Below are positions 9,091-18,788 of a stretch of DNA of 64,000 nt, piece after piece. Under the pieces are notes generated by a model. The model was given only the letters and a program-made list of their open reading frames with translations, was not told the DNA's origin and ran no database searches. The position numbers and the translations under genes are program-made. The number at the start of each line of letters is the position of its first letter. The stretch's first letter is position 1. This DNA is from Martelella mediterranea (GTDB lineage Bacteria; Pseudomonadota; Alphaproteobacteria; Rhizobiales; Rhizobiaceae): positions 159,878 through 223,877 of the forward strand of contig NZ_JAINWJ010000009.1 in assembly GCF_021021415.1 (NCBI RefSeq), read 5' to 3'.

Positions 9091-9738
9091 ATGACCGACA
9101 CCACGAAAAAACTGACCACGGAGCAGAAGGAAGAACCGTTCCTCAAGCTTGCCTTCGAGCTCGGCCCGCTGATGGTGTTCTTCTTCGCCAATTTCCGCGG
9201 TGAGTGGCTGATGAACACCTTTCCGGCGCTTTCCGTGTTCGGCACGCCGCTTCTGGTGGCGACCGCGCTGTTCATGATCGCGACCGTGATATCGCTGATC
9301 GGATCGCGCATCGTGCTCGGCAATATCCCGCTGATGCCCCTGGTTTCGGGCGCGGTGGTGATGGTGTTCGGGGCTCTGTCGATCTGGCTGCAGGACGAAA
9401 CCTTCATCAAGATGAAGCCGACCATCGTCAACGGCCTGTTCGCCGCCGTCCTGCTCGGCGGCCTCGTCTTCGGCCGCTCGCTGCTCGGCTACGTGTTCCA
9501 CTCCGCCTTCCGGCTCGATGACGAGGGCTGGCGCAAGCTCACCTTCCGCTGGGGCGTGTTCTTTGTGTTTCTGGCCGTGCTGAACGAAGTGGTCTGGCGC
9601 AATTTCTCCGCGGATTTCTGGGTCAATTTCAAGGTCTGGGGCACGATGCCGATCACCATCGCCTTCACGCTTTTCCAGATGCCGCTGATCAACCGGCATA
9701 CGGTGAACCCGGCGGAGGAGGAAGCCGAGGAGAGCTGA
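9091..9738 (+). CDS. yciB: Inner membrane-spanning septation protein A (YciB/IspZ)
   Basis: A 215-residue inner-membrane protein of the YciB family, linked in enterobacteria to cell envelope synthesis and septation. Five or six hydrophobic helices are visible, with the family blocks [13 protein letters not shown] at about residue 22 and [19 protein letters not shown] near 152. I chose the ATG at 9091 because the MTDTTKKLT opening is followed by the conserved region; the in-frame sequence upstream lies in and next to the palindromic repeat and has no family similarity. The stop is 20 bp from the convergent ccmG stop. Confidence 0.9.
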   Translation: MTDTTKKLTTEQKEEPFLKLAFELGPLMVFFFANFRGEWLMNTFPALSVFGTPLLVATALFMIATVISLIGSRIVLGNIPLMPLVSGAVVMVFGALSIWLQDETFIKMKPTIVNGLFAAVLLGGLVFGRSLLGYVFHSAFRLDDEGWRKLTFRWGVFFVFLAVLNEVVWRNFSADFWVNFKVWGTMPITIAFTLFQMPLINRHTVNPAEEEAEES

Positions 9739-9758
9739 CGCCTCTCGTCTCTTCCGCG

Positions 9759-10346
9759 TCAGTTCATCAACTTCGACGCCGGGCCGATGCTGCGGTTGAT
9801 AACCGGCAGGATTTCCTTTTCATAGGACGTCTGGTCGATCGGGCCGATCTTCTTGAAGATGATGGTGCCGTCTGCGCCGACCACGAAGGTCTCGGGGATG
9901 CCGTAGACGCCCCAGTCGATCGCCTCCGCGCCGTTCTCGTCGACGCCGATCGCGGCATAGGGATTGCCGAGCTCGTTCAGGAACTTCAGCGCGTTTGCCG
10001 GCTTGTCCTTGTAGTTGATGCCGACGAGGTTGATCGCCGGATCCTTCGACAGTTCCATGAGATAAGGGTGCTCGGCGCGACAGGGGATGCACCACGAGGC
10101 GAAGACGTTCACCAGCGTGAACTTGCCTTCAATCGCGGCATCGTCAAGCGCCGGGCGGTTGCTGCCCTCAAGCGCGGGCAGATTGATCGCAGGCGCCGGC
10201 TTGCCGATGAGGACGGAGGGAATTTCGGACGGATCGTGACCCGAGACGAACTGCCAGCCGAACACGCCGAACAGACCGACAACCACGACCAGCGGAATGG
10301 CCGCGACCAGATAGCGGCGCGTTTTGCCCTTCTCGCTTTCGCTCAT
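9759..10346 (-). CDS. ccmG: Cytochrome c biogenesis thiol-disulfide oxidoreductase CcmG/DsbE
   Basis: A membrane-tethered periplasmic thioredoxin that reduces apocytochrome c or CcmH thiols before haem attachment. An N-terminal membrane anchor (about residues 12-31) precedes a thioredoxin fold with the WCIPC active site at 85-89. 195 residues, usual for the family. It overlaps ccmD by the 4-bp ATGA at 10343-10346, so the two are translationally coupled. It is the last gene of the ccmABCDG unit here; ccmE, F, H and I are not in this window and must be elsewhere. Confidence 0.95.
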   Translation of the reverse strand: MSESEKGKTRRYLVAAIPLVVVVGLFGVFGWQFVSGHDPSEIPSVLIGKPAPAINLPALEGSNRPALDDAAIEGKFTLVNVFASWCIPCRAEHPYLMELSKDPAINLVGINYKDKPANALKFLNELGNPYAAIGVDENGAEAIDWGVYGIPETFVVGADGTIIFKKIGPIDQTSYEKEILPVINRSIGPASKLMN

Positions 10347-10504
10347 GAGCGGCCCCGGACGCTGCGGCGGGCGGCGCCCGCCTTTTCCAGAGCGTCAAGC
10401 TCGCGCCGCCTGGCGCGGCCGTCGACGAGCAGCCAGAGCACCAGCGCGGCGAATACCAGCGCGGTCGCGCCATAGGCGGCGTAGATGAAGAAGGCGTGGC
10501 TCAA
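10343..10504 (-). CDS. ccmD: Haem exporter protein CcmD
   Basis: A 53-residue single-helix protein that releases holo-CcmE from the CcmABC complex. It reads SHAFFIYAAYGATA, a transmembrane helix, then a basic tail with RRRELDALEKAG, matching the CcmD family. The start appears to be TTG at 10504-10502, overlapping the ccmC stop; an ATG-initiated form in this frame would begin far inside ccmC without family similarity. The end overlaps ccmG by ATGA. It is too short for many gene callers. Confidence 0.88.
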   Translation of the reverse strand: MSHAFFIYAAYGATALVFAALVLWLLVDGRARRRELDALEKAGAARRSVRGRS

Positions 10505-11271
10505 TGGGTCATCCTCGGCGCTTCCGCCCGGCTGGCCGCGACCCGGCGCATGGCGGAAACGCGGCGGCGCAGGATCTCGTTGCGCATGGCGGCAAGATGC
10601 ATGGTGAAAAAGGCGAAAGTATAGGCGAGCGCCATTACGGCAAGCGGCCACAGGAACACCGGATCGATGGTCGGCCCGTCAAGCCGGATCACGCTTGCAG
10701 GCTGATGCAGCGTGTTCCACCAGTCGACGGAAAACTTGATGATCGGGATATTGACGACGCCGATGAGGATCAGGATCGCGGCAAGGCGGGCGGCGCGCTG
10801 GGGCTCGTCCACAGCGCGGTGCAGCGCGATGATGCCGAGATACATCAAAAACAGGATGAACACCGAGGTCAGCCGCGCATCCCAAACCCACCACGCGCCC
10901 CACATCGGCTTGCCCCAGAGCGAGCCGGTCAAAAGCGCCAGAAAGGTGAAGGCGGCGCCGATCGGCGCGGCAGCCTTGTGGGCGACATCGGCGAGCGGAT
11001 GACGCCAGACCAGCGTGCCGAGCGCGGCAATCGCCATCACCACATAGCACATCATCGAAAGCCAGGCGGCGGGCACATGGATATACATGATCCGCACCGT
11101 GTCGCCCTGCTGATAATCGGCCTCGGAGGTGAAGGACAAATAAAGCCCGACGGCGAAAAGCGCGACGGTGACGGCGATCATGGCCGGCAGCACGCGCCGG
11201 ACGAGGCCCAGAAACCGCGTCGGGTTCGCAAGCCCCGAAAACATTCCGCCCTTTGCCATCGTCTGGTTCAT
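10501..11271 (-). CDS. ccmC: Haem exporter / CcmE haem-handling protein CcmC
   Basis: An inner-membrane protein with six helices that presents haem to CcmE. The tryptophan-rich haem motif WGAWWVWDARLTS is at about residue 133, after the PAAWLSMMCY helix. I chose the ATG at 11271 (MNQTMAKG), giving 256 residues; ATG 11313, overlapping the ccmB stop, is an alternative. The conserved LANPTRFL block begins about 15 residues in. It overlaps the proposed ccmD start by 4 bp and lies 34 bp after ccmB. Confidence 0.94.
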   Translation of the reverse strand: MNQTMAKGGMFSGLANPTRFLGLVRRVLPAMIAVTVALFAVGLYLSFTSEADYQQGDTVRIMYIHVPAAWLSMMCYVVMAIAALGTLVWRHPLADVAHKAAAPIGAAFTFLALLTGSLWGKPMWGAWWVWDARLTSVFILFLMYLGIIALHRAVDEPQRAARLAAILILIGVVNIPIIKFSVDWWNTLHQPASVIRLDGPTIDPVFLWPLAVMALAYTFAFFTMHLAAMRNEILRRRVSAMRRVAASRAEAPRMTH

Positions 11272-11305
11272 CGCCGTCACCGCTTGCTGTCGATCATGGT
11301 TTCGC

Positions 11306-11965
11306 TCAATCATCCGCCTGACGCAAGGCCACAGCCGCGGCAACCGGGCCGACCACCGCAAAAAACAATGTGATCGCGGTGAGCAGCAGGAAGGGCGTCA
11401 GGAACGGATCGATATCGGAGGTCACCGCATAGCTCGCCCCGACGCCGAAGATCAGCACCGGGATCGAGAGCGGCAGGATCAGGATCGGCACCAGCAGCCC
11501 GCCGCGCGGCAGCGAGACCGCGATGGCCGCCCCCGCCGCGCCGATAAAGGTGATCGCCGGGGAGCCGACGAGAAGCGTGACGAAAGCCGCGCCGAGCCCG
11601 GCCGGGCCGATATTCATCAACAGCCCCATGGCCGGCGACAAGATGACGAGCGGCAGGACATAGCCGGTCCAATGCGCCAAACATTTGACCAGCACGATCA
11701 GCACCAGCGGCTCGTCGCGCATTTTCAGAATGTCGAGCGAGCCGTCGTCGCGCTCAGCACGGAACATGCGGTCGAGCCCGATCAGCGTCGACAGCAGCAC
11801 CGCGATCCACACCATGGCCGGCCCGATCCGCGCCAGCAGCGCCAGATCGGGACCGACGCCGAAGGGCACGACCGCGACCACCGACAGAAAAAACAACAGG
11901 CCCACCAGCGCGCCGCCGCCGGCGCGGACAGACAGAAGCACATCGCGGCGATAAAGCGCCCACAT
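11306..11965 (-). CDS. ccmB: Haem exporter permease CcmB
   Basis: A 219-residue membrane subunit of the CcmABC complex with six hydrophobic helices. Family blocks are the RAERDDGSLD segment near 70 and the LVGSPAITFIGA region near 133. With CcmA it forms the ABC module whose ATP hydrolysis drives release of haem-loaded CcmE. It starts 3 bp after the ccmA stop and runs on into ccmC, consistent with one operon. Confidence 0.94.
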   Translation of the reverse strand: MWALYRRDVLLSVRAGGGALVGLLFFLSVVAVVPFGVGPDLALLARIGPAMVWIAVLLSTLIGLDRMFRAERDDGSLDILKMRDEPLVLIVLVKCLAHWTGYVLPLVILSPAMGLLMNIGPAGLGAAFVTLLVGSPAITFIGAAGAAIAVSLPRGGLLVPILILPLSIPVLIFGVGASYAVTSDIDPFLTPFLLLTAITLFFAVVGPVAAAVALRQADD

Positions 11966-11968
11966 CGC

Positions 11969-12634
11969 TTAAGCCTCCGCATCCATGAAGGGATCCGCGG
12001 CAAGCCGCACCGGGCCGGCAAAGCGCATTTCCTTCGTGTGCGCGAGATCGAGCGGTTCATGGGTCGCCGCGATCACGATCCCGCCCGCGGCAAGATGCGC
12101 ATTCATGAGGCCGGAAAACAGCGTTTTCGCCGCGCTGTCGAGCGCCGCAGTCGGCTCGTCGAGCAGCCATACGGGGCGATGGCTGCATAACAGACGAGAA
12201 AACGCGATCCGCCGCTTCTGGCCCGCCGAGAGAAAACCGAAAGGCAGGTCGAGCACATCGGCGAGACCAACCGCATCGGCGGCATCATCGACCGCCATGC
12301 CCACGCCGTCGCCGAAATCGCCCGTCAGCGCCTTCCAGAAGTCGAGGTTTTCACGCGCCGTCATCTCCGGCTTCATGGCGTTCAGATGGGCGAGATAATG
12401 GGCGGCGAAGGCAAGCGGCAGGGGTTCGGCACCGTCGCCGGCAAAAAACGAGGCCTTGCCTTCCGCCCCGCCGACCAGCCCCAGCATTGCCCTGAGCGCG
12501 GTCGACTTTCCCGCCCCGTTCGGGCCCGTGAACACCAGGCTCTCGCCGGCGACAAGCGACAGCGAAAGCCCGCTGAAAATCAGCAGGTCGCCCCGGCTCA
12601 CGGTCAGATCATCGGCCCTGACGGCAATTGTCAT
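11969..12634 (-). CDS. ccmA: Haem exporter ATP-binding protein CcmA
   Basis: A 221-residue ABC ATPase. Walker A is TGPNGAGKST at about residue 36, the signature is LSAGQKRRIAFSRLL near 138 and Walker B WLLDEPTAALD near 158. The short length and LSAGQKRR signature are characteristic of CcmA rather than other ABC ATPases, and the context (ccmBCDG downstream) settles the assignment. It is the first gene of the operon; its promoter must lie in the 275 bp shared with acnA. Confidence 0.95.
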   Translation of the reverse strand: MTIAVRADDLTVSRGDLLIFSGLSLSLVAGESLVFTGPNGAGKSTALRAMLGLVGGAEGKASFFAGDGAEPLPLAFAAHYLAHLNAMKPEMTARENLDFWKALTGDFGDGVGMAVDDAADAVGLADVLDLPFGFLSAGQKRRIAFSRLLCSHRPVWLLDEPTAALDSAAKTLFSGLMNAHLAAGGIVIAATHEPLDLAHTKEMRFAGPVRLAADPFMDAEA

Positions 12635-12909
12635 GATGTCTCTATCCCTGGAGCCGTCTCTGCCGTGCGAACGACAAATTTAAAAAAATTTCAAATTTCA
12701 ACACAGTTGATCTGGCACCTTTCTTAGAAATTATCTATAAGATGCGCAACCACGCCAGCGGCCGGCGTGAATCACATCCTTGCGCCGAACCTGGGGCATT
12801 TGTCCCACGTGCGGACAGCGGAAATGGTCGTACCCGCATCCTTATGTCGTATGTACATGGGCGTTCGCACGGCTGGTCTAGGCCAATCAGAATGAGCGGG
12901 GTTTTATCC
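12635..12909. promoter_or_regulatory. Divergent ccmA / acnA control region
   Basis: This region includes an AT-rich stretch (about 12676-12740) in otherwise GC-rich DNA. For acnA, TTGATC at 12707-12712 and TATCTA at 12732-12737 could be -35 and -10 elements, though the 19-bp spacing is long. Between them is an 11-bp palindrome, TTTCTTAGAAA, at 12720-12730, well placed to be an operator. The acnA leader would then be about 165 nt. Confidence 0.5.
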
Positions 12910-15603
12910 GTGGCTAAATCACTGGACAGTTTTGAATGTCGTTCCACACTCGATGTGGACGGTAAAGAGTATGTTTACTTCAGCCTGCCGAAGGCCGAGG
13001 CGAACGGGCTCGAAGGCGTATCGAAGCTTCCGTTCTCCATGAAGGTTCTTCTGGAAAACCTGCTTCGCAACGAAGATGGCCGCTCGGTCACCAAAGACGA
13101 CATTCTTGCTGTCGCCAAGTGGCTTAACGACAAGGGCACCGCCGGCGCCGAGATCGCCTACCGCCCGGCCCGCGTGCTGATGCAGGACTTCACCGGCGTC
13201 CCCGCCGTCGTTGATCTGGCCGCCATGCGCGACGGCATCGTCAATCTCGGCGGCGATCCGGAAAAGATCAATCCGCTGGTGCCCGTCGACCTCGTCATCG
13301 ACCACTCGGTCATCGTCGACGAATTCGGCACGCCGCAGGCCTTTGCCCACAATGTCGAATATGAATACAAGCGCAACGGCGAACGCTACCGCTTCCTGAA
13401 ATGGGGCCAACAGGCGTTCAAGAACTTCCGCGTTGTGCCCCCCGGCACCGGCATCTGTCACCAGGTCAACCTCGAATATCTCGGCCAGACCGTCTGGACC
13501 AAGGAAGAGGACGGCGCGGAAGTCGCCTACCCCGACACCTGTGTGGGCACTGACAGCCACACCACCATGATCAACGGCCTCGGCGTTCTCGGCTGGGGCG
13601 TCGGCGGCATCGAGGCGGAAGCCGCGATGCTTGGCCAGCCGGTTTCCATGCTGCTGCCGGAAGTCATCGGCTTCAAGCTCACCGGACAGCTCAAGGAAGG
13701 CGTCACCGCGACCGACCTCGTGCTGACCGTGGTTCAGATGCTGCGCAAGAAGGGCGTCGTCTCCAAGTTCGTCGAGTTCTACGGCGCCGGCCTTGATTCG
13801 ATGACGCTCGCCGACCGCGCCACGATCGGCAATATGGGCCCGGAATACGGCGCGACCTGCGGCTTCTTCCCGGTTGACTTCGAAACCCTGCGTTACCTCG
13901 ACATGTCGGGCCGCACCAAGGAGCGCATCGCGCTGGTCGATGCCTATACCAAGGCACAGGGCATGTACCGCGAATCGGGCGGCGAGGATCCGGTCTTCAC
14001 CGACACGCTCGAACTGGACCTCGGCGACGTCGTGCCGTCCATGGCCGGTCCGAAGCGCCCGGAAGGTCGGATCGCGCTCGAAAACATCGCCTCCGGCTTT
14101 TCCGAAGCCATGGTCGACATGTACAAGAAGGACAAGGGCGAGATCGACAAGCGCTATGCCGTCGAAGGCACCGATTACGATCTCGGCCATGGCGACGTCG
14201 CGATTGCCGCGATCACGTCCTGCACCAACACCTCCAACCCCTCGGTGCTGATCGCCGCCGGGCTGCTTGCCCGCAACGCCGTCGCCAAGGGCCTGAAGAC
14301 CAAGCCTTGGGTCAAGACTTCGCTCGCGCCCGGATCGCAGGTCGTGGCCGAATACCTGGAAAAGGCCGGTCTGCAGGATGACCTCGACGCGCTCGGCTTC
14401 AACCTCGTCGGTTTCGGCTGCACCACCTGCATCGGCAATTCCGGTCCGCTGCCGGCCCCGGTCTCCAAGACCATCAACGACAAGGGCCTGATTGCCGCCG
14501 GCGTGCTGTCGGGCAACCGCAACTTCGAAGGCCGCATCTCGCCGGACGTTCAGGCCAACTACCTGGCCTCCCCGCCGCTGGTTGTCGCCCATGCGCTGGC
14601 CGGCACGGTGAGGAAGGACCTGACCACCGAGCCGCTCGGCGAGGACAAGGACGGCAACCCGGTCTACCTCAAGGACATCTGGCCGTCCTCGAAGGAAGTG
14701 CAGGAGACGATCGAGAAATACGTCACCCGCGAACTCTACGAGACCAAATATGCCGACGTCTTCAAGGGCGATGACAACTGGCAGGCGGTTCAGATCCCCG
14801 ACGGCCAGACCTATGCCTGGGACGACAACTCGACCTATGTCCAGAACCCGCCTTACTTCGTCGGCATGGGCAAGACGCCGACGGCCGTTTCCGACATCAA
14901 GGATGCCCGCATTCTCGGCCTCTTCGGCGACAAGATCACCACCGACCACATCTCTCCGGCCGGTTCGATCAAGGCGCAGTCGCCTGCCGGCGAATATCTG
15001 ATGGGCCACGATGTGGCGGTTGCCGACTTCAACCAGTACGGCACGCGGCGCGGCAATCATGAAGTGATGATGCGCGGCACCTTCGCCAATATCCGGATCC
15101 GCAACCACATGCTCGGCCCGAACGGCAAGGAGGGTGGCTACACCATCCACTATCCGTCCAAGGAAGAGATGTCGATCTTCGACGCGGCGATGGAATACAA
15201 GAAGGAAGGCGTTCCGCTCGTCATCTTCGCCGGTGGCGAATATGGCAACGGCTCCTCGCGTGACTGGGCGGCCAAGGGCACCAACCTTCTCGGCGTGCGC
15301 GCCGTGATTGCCGAGAGCTACGAGCGTATCCACCGCTCCAACCTCGTCGGCATGGGCGTCATCCCGTTCACCTTCGAAGACGGCGCAAGCTGGGAAAGCC
15401 TTGGGCTGAAGGGAGACGAGACCGTTTCGATCGAAGGTCTTGCCGACATCAAGCCGCGCGAGAAGAAGATCGCCAAGGTCACCTTCTCCGACGGCACGGT
15501 CAAGGACGTCCCGATCCTCTGCCGGATCGATACGCTCGATGAACTCACCTACGTCAACAATGGCGGCATCCTGCAAACGGTGCTGCGCGACCTGGCGGCG
15601 TAA
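12910..15603 (+). CDS. acnA: Aconitate hydratase A
   Basis: The TCA-cycle aconitase, interconverting citrate and isocitrate with a 4Fe-4S cluster. Cluster cysteines are visible in [10 protein letters not shown] and in [28 protein letters not shown] and the C-terminal [11 protein letters not shown] are also present. I chose GTG at 12910 (then AKSLDSF), giving 897 residues, the normal AcnA length, with GAGCGGGG about 9 nt upstream; an ATG at 12892 would add six residues. It is monocistronic, ending in a strong terminator, and divergent from the ccm operon. Confidence 0.96.
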   Translation: MAKSLDSFECRSTLDVDGKEYVYFSLPKAEANGLEGVSKLPFSMKVLLENLLRNEDGRSVTKDDILAVAKWLNDKGTAGAEIAYRPARVLMQDFTGVPAVVDLAAMRDGIVNLGGDPEKINPLVPVDLVIDHSVIVDEFGTPQAFAHNVEYEYKRNGERYRFLKWGQQAFKNFRVVPPGTGICHQVNLEYLGQTVWTKEEDGAEVAYPDTCVGTDSHTTMINGLGVLGWGVGGIEAEAAMLGQPVSMLLPEVIGFKLTGQLKEGVTATDLVLTVVQMLRKKGVVSKFVEFYGAGLDSMTLADRATIGNMGPEYGATCGFFPVDFETLRYLDMSGRTKERIALVDAYTKAQGMYRESGGEDPVFTDTLELDLGDVVPSMAGPKRPEGRIALENIASGFSEAMVDMYKKDKGEIDKRYAVEGTDYDLGHGDVAIAAITSCTNTSNPSVLIAAGLLARNAVAKGLKTKPWVKTSLAPGSQVVAEYLEKAGLQDDLDALGFNLVGFGCTTCIGNSGPLPAPVSKTINDKGLIAAGVLSGNRNFEGRISPDVQANYLASPPLVVAHALAGTVRKDLTTEPLGEDKDGNPVYLKDIWPSSKEVQETIEKYVTRELYETKYADVFKGDDNWQAVQIPDGQTYAWDDNSTYVQNPPYFVGMGKTPTAVSDIKDARILGLFGDKITTDHISPAGSIKAQSPAGEYLMGHDVAVADFNQYGTRRGNHEVMMRGTFANIRIRNHMLGPNGKEGGYTIHYPSKEEMSIFDAAMEYKKEGVPLVIFAGGEYGNGSSRDWAAKGTNLLGVRAVIAESYERIHRSNLVGMGVIPFTFEDGASWESLGLKGDETVSIEGLADIKPREKKIAKVTFSDGTVKDVPILCRIDTLDELTYVNNGGILQTVLRDLAA

Positions 15604-15632
15604 AGCTGCTGGTTTGACGGTTGAGAATCATG

Positions 15633-15663
15633 AGCCGGGCGGTGCGAACCGCCCGGCTTTTTT
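15633..15663 (+). terminator. Rho-independent terminator of acnA
   Basis: A perfect 11-bp stem AGCCGGGCGGT / ACCGCCCGGCT with a GCGA tetraloop, followed by six T residues at 15658-15663, 30 bp after the acnA stop. It ends 4 bp before the stop codon of the convergent DnaB-like gene. Confidence 0.95.
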
Positions 15664-15667
15664 GTGG

Positions 15668-16375
15668 TCAGGCGGTTTCTGCGTACCTGACCGCCCCGGC
15701 ATTGATAAAACAGGCCTTGTCGAACAGGCCGAGATCGAGTTCGTTCGGCAACCGCAGGTCGGAAAGGGTCGGAAAGGCCCGATTTGCCCCCTCGAAACGA
15801 CGGTCGATCTGGGCGACGAAAACGAGAATATGGCCATGGCGGCGGGCATGGGCGCGCAATACCCGGACCTGCTGGTCAAGCGGCGGGTTTTCGCGGCGCT
15901 GGTCCAGAAGTTGTAGATAATCGATCACCGCGAACGTGCCGGTCGGCGAAGCGGCAAGGCAGGTTGTCACATAGTCCGCCGAAATCCTGTCGCTGCCGTC
16001 GAACATGAGCCGGCCTTCATCCGGCGTCCGGTTCAGGGCGCGGAAATGACGCAGCATGCCGACTGCCGTCTCCTCCAGCGAGAAGAAAAAGGCGCGGTGG
16101 CCGGCGCGCGCGGCATTCAGCGCGAGTTCGAGCGCAAGCAGCGTCTTGCCCTGGCCGGGACGTGCCGCCGACAGCAGCAGGTCGCCCGGCGCGAGCTTCT
16201 CATAGATGCCGCTGACGGAACGGGCCGAGGGAACGGAGGCGGCAAGCGCGCTCCAGCTTTCAAAGCCTTCCTGGATAGCCAGGCGGTCCAGCGCACGATT
16301 GAGCGGAATGTCTTCCGCGCGCGCCAGCTTCCTGGCGCTATGTTTCAACCGGTAAACGGGTCGGGAGAGTTTCAT
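15668..16375 (-). CDS. Standalone DnaB-like RecA-fold ATPase
   Basis: A 235-residue protein with a short N-terminal helical part (about 1-45, ending QEGFESWSAL, a pattern also seen in glyoxalase-superfamily-annotated N-termini) and a RecA-type ATPase core like the C-terminal domain of DnaB. The P-loop is ARPGQGKTLLA at about 70-80, FFFSLEE follows, and Walker B is VIDYLQLLDQ near 149. It lacks the DnaB N-terminal domain and the length of a replicative helicase. I chose the ATG at 16375 (MKLSRPVYRL); an upstream in-frame ATG at 16408 is less likely. The role is unknown; the gene is widespread in rhizobia. Confidence 0.7.
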   Translation of the reverse strand: MKLSRPVYRLKHSARKLARAEDIPLNRALDRLAIQEGFESWSALAASVPSARSVSGIYEKLAPGDLLLSAARPGQGKTLLALELALNAARAGHRAFFFSLEETAVGMLRHFRALNRTPDEGRLMFDGSDRISADYVTTCLAASPTGTFAVIDYLQLLDQRRENPPLDQQVRVLRAHARRHGHILVFVAQIDRRFEGANRAFPTLSDLRLPNELDLGLFDKACFINAGAVRYAETA

Positions 16376-16644
16376 GGTGCAAACCTTCCATCCCGGACGA
16401 CGGTGCAATCCCTCCTTATGCGATGGTCCGGACAGACGGTTTCATCGTGAAGCTCGGCACGTCAGGTGCTTTCCCGAATGGAGGGGGGCGGCGCGAGCAG
16501 CGCGCGATACGCATGATAGCGGCAAATCCGATTCGGCAAAAGCGTGGATCAAACGGAACGCTTCCCCGCAAAAGGCGGAACGTTGTCCGACTACCGACGT
16601 TCACCCGATAACACCTGAAAAGCGCACCACCCGCGGAGCACCAC

Positions 16645-17238
16645 GTGAGCGACAGCACCGAGCAAGACCCGCAATCGCTGAGCGGCATCACGAAAGAAGC
16701 TTTGGACCATGCCGATGGCGCGCGGGTTTCGGTGGACGACATGCTGTCGACCTTCGGATCGGCCTCCTTCGTGCCGCTGCTGATCCTGCCGTCCTTGCTG
16801 GTGATGTCGCCGCTCGGCGGCGTACCGGGGCTCTCCTCCCTGTTCGGCATCATGATCGTGCTGATCGCGGCCCAAGGGCTGATCGGCCGGAACAGCATCT
16901 GGCTGCCCGGTTTCATCCGCCATCGCTCGATCGAACGTGACAAGGCAGCCAAGGCGATGAAGAAGATCTTGCCCCTCACGCGCTTCATCGACCGCCATTC
17001 GCACAGGCGCCTCTCTTTCCTGTTCCGCAGCCCGCTGGATCGCATTCTGCCGCTTGCCTGCGTACTCGCTGGCGCGCTGATGCCGGTTTTAGAACTGGTG
17101 CCGTTCGCCTCCGCCTTTCTGGGCCTCGCGGTCACGCTGATCGCCTATTCGATGCTCAGCCGCGACGGGCTGTTCGCGGTGCTGGCGATCATTCCGGTTG
17201 CTGGGGGCTTGTGGGTCGGCAAGACCGTGATCCTGTAA
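16645..17238 (+). CDS. exoD: Exopolysaccharide synthesis protein ExoD
   Basis: A 197-residue inner-membrane protein of the ExoD family, first tied to exopolysaccharide production and alkaline tolerance in Sinorhizobium. After a soluble N-terminus come the FVPLLILPSLLVMSP helix, the GLIGRNSIWLP loop and two to three more hydrophobic segments. The start is GTG at 16645, with GGAG 6 nt upstream. It is divergent from the DnaB-like gene across about 270 bp in which I recognise no specific site. It stands alone with no polysaccharide genes around it. Confidence 0.88.
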   Translation: MSDSTEQDPQSLSGITKEALDHADGARVSVDDMLSTFGSASFVPLLILPSLLVMSPLGGVPGLSSLFGIMIVLIAAQGLIGRNSIWLPGFIRHRSIERDKAAKAMKKILPLTRFIDRHSHRRLSFLFRSPLDRILPLACVLAGALMPVLELVPFASAFLGLAVTLIAYSMLSRDGLFAVLAIIPVAGGLWVGKTVIL

Positions 17239-17334
17239 CCTCACACGCGTTTTTCACCCCATCGTGACTTTCCTGGCGATCCCGGCCGACTTCTTCCGGG
17301 TTCTGGGTGAAGGCAACGACCTCGAGTTCGACGC

Positions 17335-17830
17335 TCAAACGTGGGGCATCAGGCTCCTAAAGGTCGAGCGAACGTAAACCAGCGCATCGCCATCCTCCGA
17401 AAGGTCGATTTACTTGATCTCCCCGATGAATATCCGGTGACTGCCGACATCATGCTCGGCCGTGACCACGCAGGAAAAGCGCGGCCCGCGCGCCTTCAAG
17501 GCGCGGCATGCCCAGGACGCAGGTCTGCCAGCGGCCCGGCTCGAATTTCTCTGCCCCGTGCAGGCCGGTCGCCCCTGCGAAGCGAAGCGCCAACGCATGA
17601 TCCCGATCGTTCAGCAATTGTACGCAGAACCGACCGTTGCGCGATATTTCAACGCCGGTTTCGGTTTTGCGGTTGATGCAGACAAGCAGGCTTGGCGGAT
17701 CATCCGTAACCGAGCAGACCGCCGTCGCCGTCATTCCACGGCGCCCGTCGCCCTCGCCCGTCGTCACGACGGTTACCGCACCGGGAAACATCGCCATGGC
17801 CTGGCGAAAATTCTCAGGACTGGTTTGCAT
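17335..17830 (-). pseudogene. Flavin reductase of a two-component monooxygenase, broken by frameshift and stop
   Basis: The first part (from ATG 17830) is a clear HpaC-type flavin reductase: FPGAVTVVTTGEG, GMTATAVCSV, PPSLLVCINR and FCVQLLN. After the LEGARAA block near 17484 the frame is lost; similarity (FSCVVTAEHDVGS, HRIFIGEIK) resumes in the frame one base over, consistent with one extra base near 17480-17486. That frame meets TAA at 17412-17410, yet the 24 codons after it (including DALVYVRSTFRSL) look like the family C-terminus and end at TGA 17337-17335. Total length is 496 nt, one more than 165 codons. The start overlaps the LysR stop by 17 bp, so this was the partner of the oxygenase at 18789. 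Confidence 0.85.
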
Positions 17831-18758
17831 GAAAACCTTCCTTTTGTGGTTCGAACACGTGCTGAAGCACCCCGTTCAGCCATTGCAGGCCGGGGTCAGC
17901 GCTGAACATCTCATGGGTCCAGAACTTGATTTCATAATCCGGCATGGCGAATGGCAATTCGCACAGTTTCAAATCGTCATGGTGATGCATCAGGGAGAAA
18001 ACCGATCGCGGAAAAATCGCGGCATAGTCGGTGCGTCGGACGATCTCCGGCAGAATGGTGAAATGCTCAAGACGCGCCGCAATGTGATACTGGATGCCCA
18101 AATCCTCGATCCTCGTCCGCGCCATGCGATACCCCGTTGCCTCCCGGCTGACATCGATGAACGAGAGTTCGGAGAAACTGTCCCTGGTCCAGTCCTTTTC
18201 CAGAACCGGATGGCCGTTTCGCACAAGACAGATCAACTGGTCTTTCAAAAGAAACGTTCCGCGGCAGGCCGTGTCTTCCAAAAGCGGACAATAACCGATC
18301 GCCGCATCAACCTTGCCGACGCGCAACGCCGTTTCCAGCGCATCGGTCGCCACCCGGGCCGTCTGAATATTGACCCCCGGCGCCACGGCCTGCAGTGCGT
18401 TCAGAAGACGCGGCAAGGTCACGAATTCACCGGTATCCGTCATGGCGAGCCGGAATTGCCGTGTTGAGGTCGCCGGATCGAATGTCAGCGTTGAATCCAG
18501 AGAATCCCGCAGGATGCGCATTGATTGCTGAAACGGCGCGTAAAGCGCCGTCGCTGCCGGCGTCGGATGCATTTCATGGCCCGCGCGCAGGAACAGCCTG
18601 TCATCAAATGTATCCCGCAACCGCCGCAAGGCATGGCTGACGGCCGGCTGCGTGAGCCCGAGACGCTGGGCGGCGACTGTCAGATTCTCCGCTTCATAGA
18701 CGGCGATGAAGACCTTGATCAGATTGAGATCGAACAGCAATAGGCGCCTGTCATCCAT
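17814..18758 (-). CDS. LysR-family regulator, NodD-like group
   Basis: A 314-residue LysR regulator. The winged helix-turn-helix (about residues 10-70) contains NLTVAAQRLGLTQPAVSHALRRLRD with the LFLRAGHEM wing; an effector-binding domain follows, including RQFRLAMTDTGEF near 106. The FDLNLIKVF opening places it with the NodD/LinR/DntR-like group, often controllers of aromatic degradation. It lies between the oxygenase gene (30 bp upstream) and the broken flavin reductase (17-bp overlap), so it presumably controls this locus. The inducer is unknown. Confidence 0.88.
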   Translation of the reverse strand: MDDRRLLLFDLNLIKVFIAVYEAENLTVAAQRLGLTQPAVSHALRRLRDTFDDRLFLRAGHEMHPTPAATALYAPFQQSMRILRDSLDSTLTFDPATSTRQFRLAMTDTGEFVTLPRLLNALQAVAPGVNIQTARVATDALETALRVGKVDAAIGYCPLLEDTACRGTFLLKDQLICLVRNGHPVLEKDWTRDSFSELSFIDVSREATGYRMARTRIEDLGIQYHIAARLEHFTILPEIVRRTDYAAIFPRSVFSLMHHHDDLKLCELPFAMPDYEIKFWTHEMFSADPGLQWLNGVLQHVFEPQKEGFHANQS

Positions 18759-18788
18759 GGGCAGCGCTCCTTCTATACCGGCGAAGCC

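Noticed and set aside
12919..15576. 885-codon open frame on the minus strand opposite acnA
   Set aside because: Mirror of the acnA coding frame in GC-rich DNA; composition rich in Arg, Gly, Val and His with no family features, while acnA is certain.
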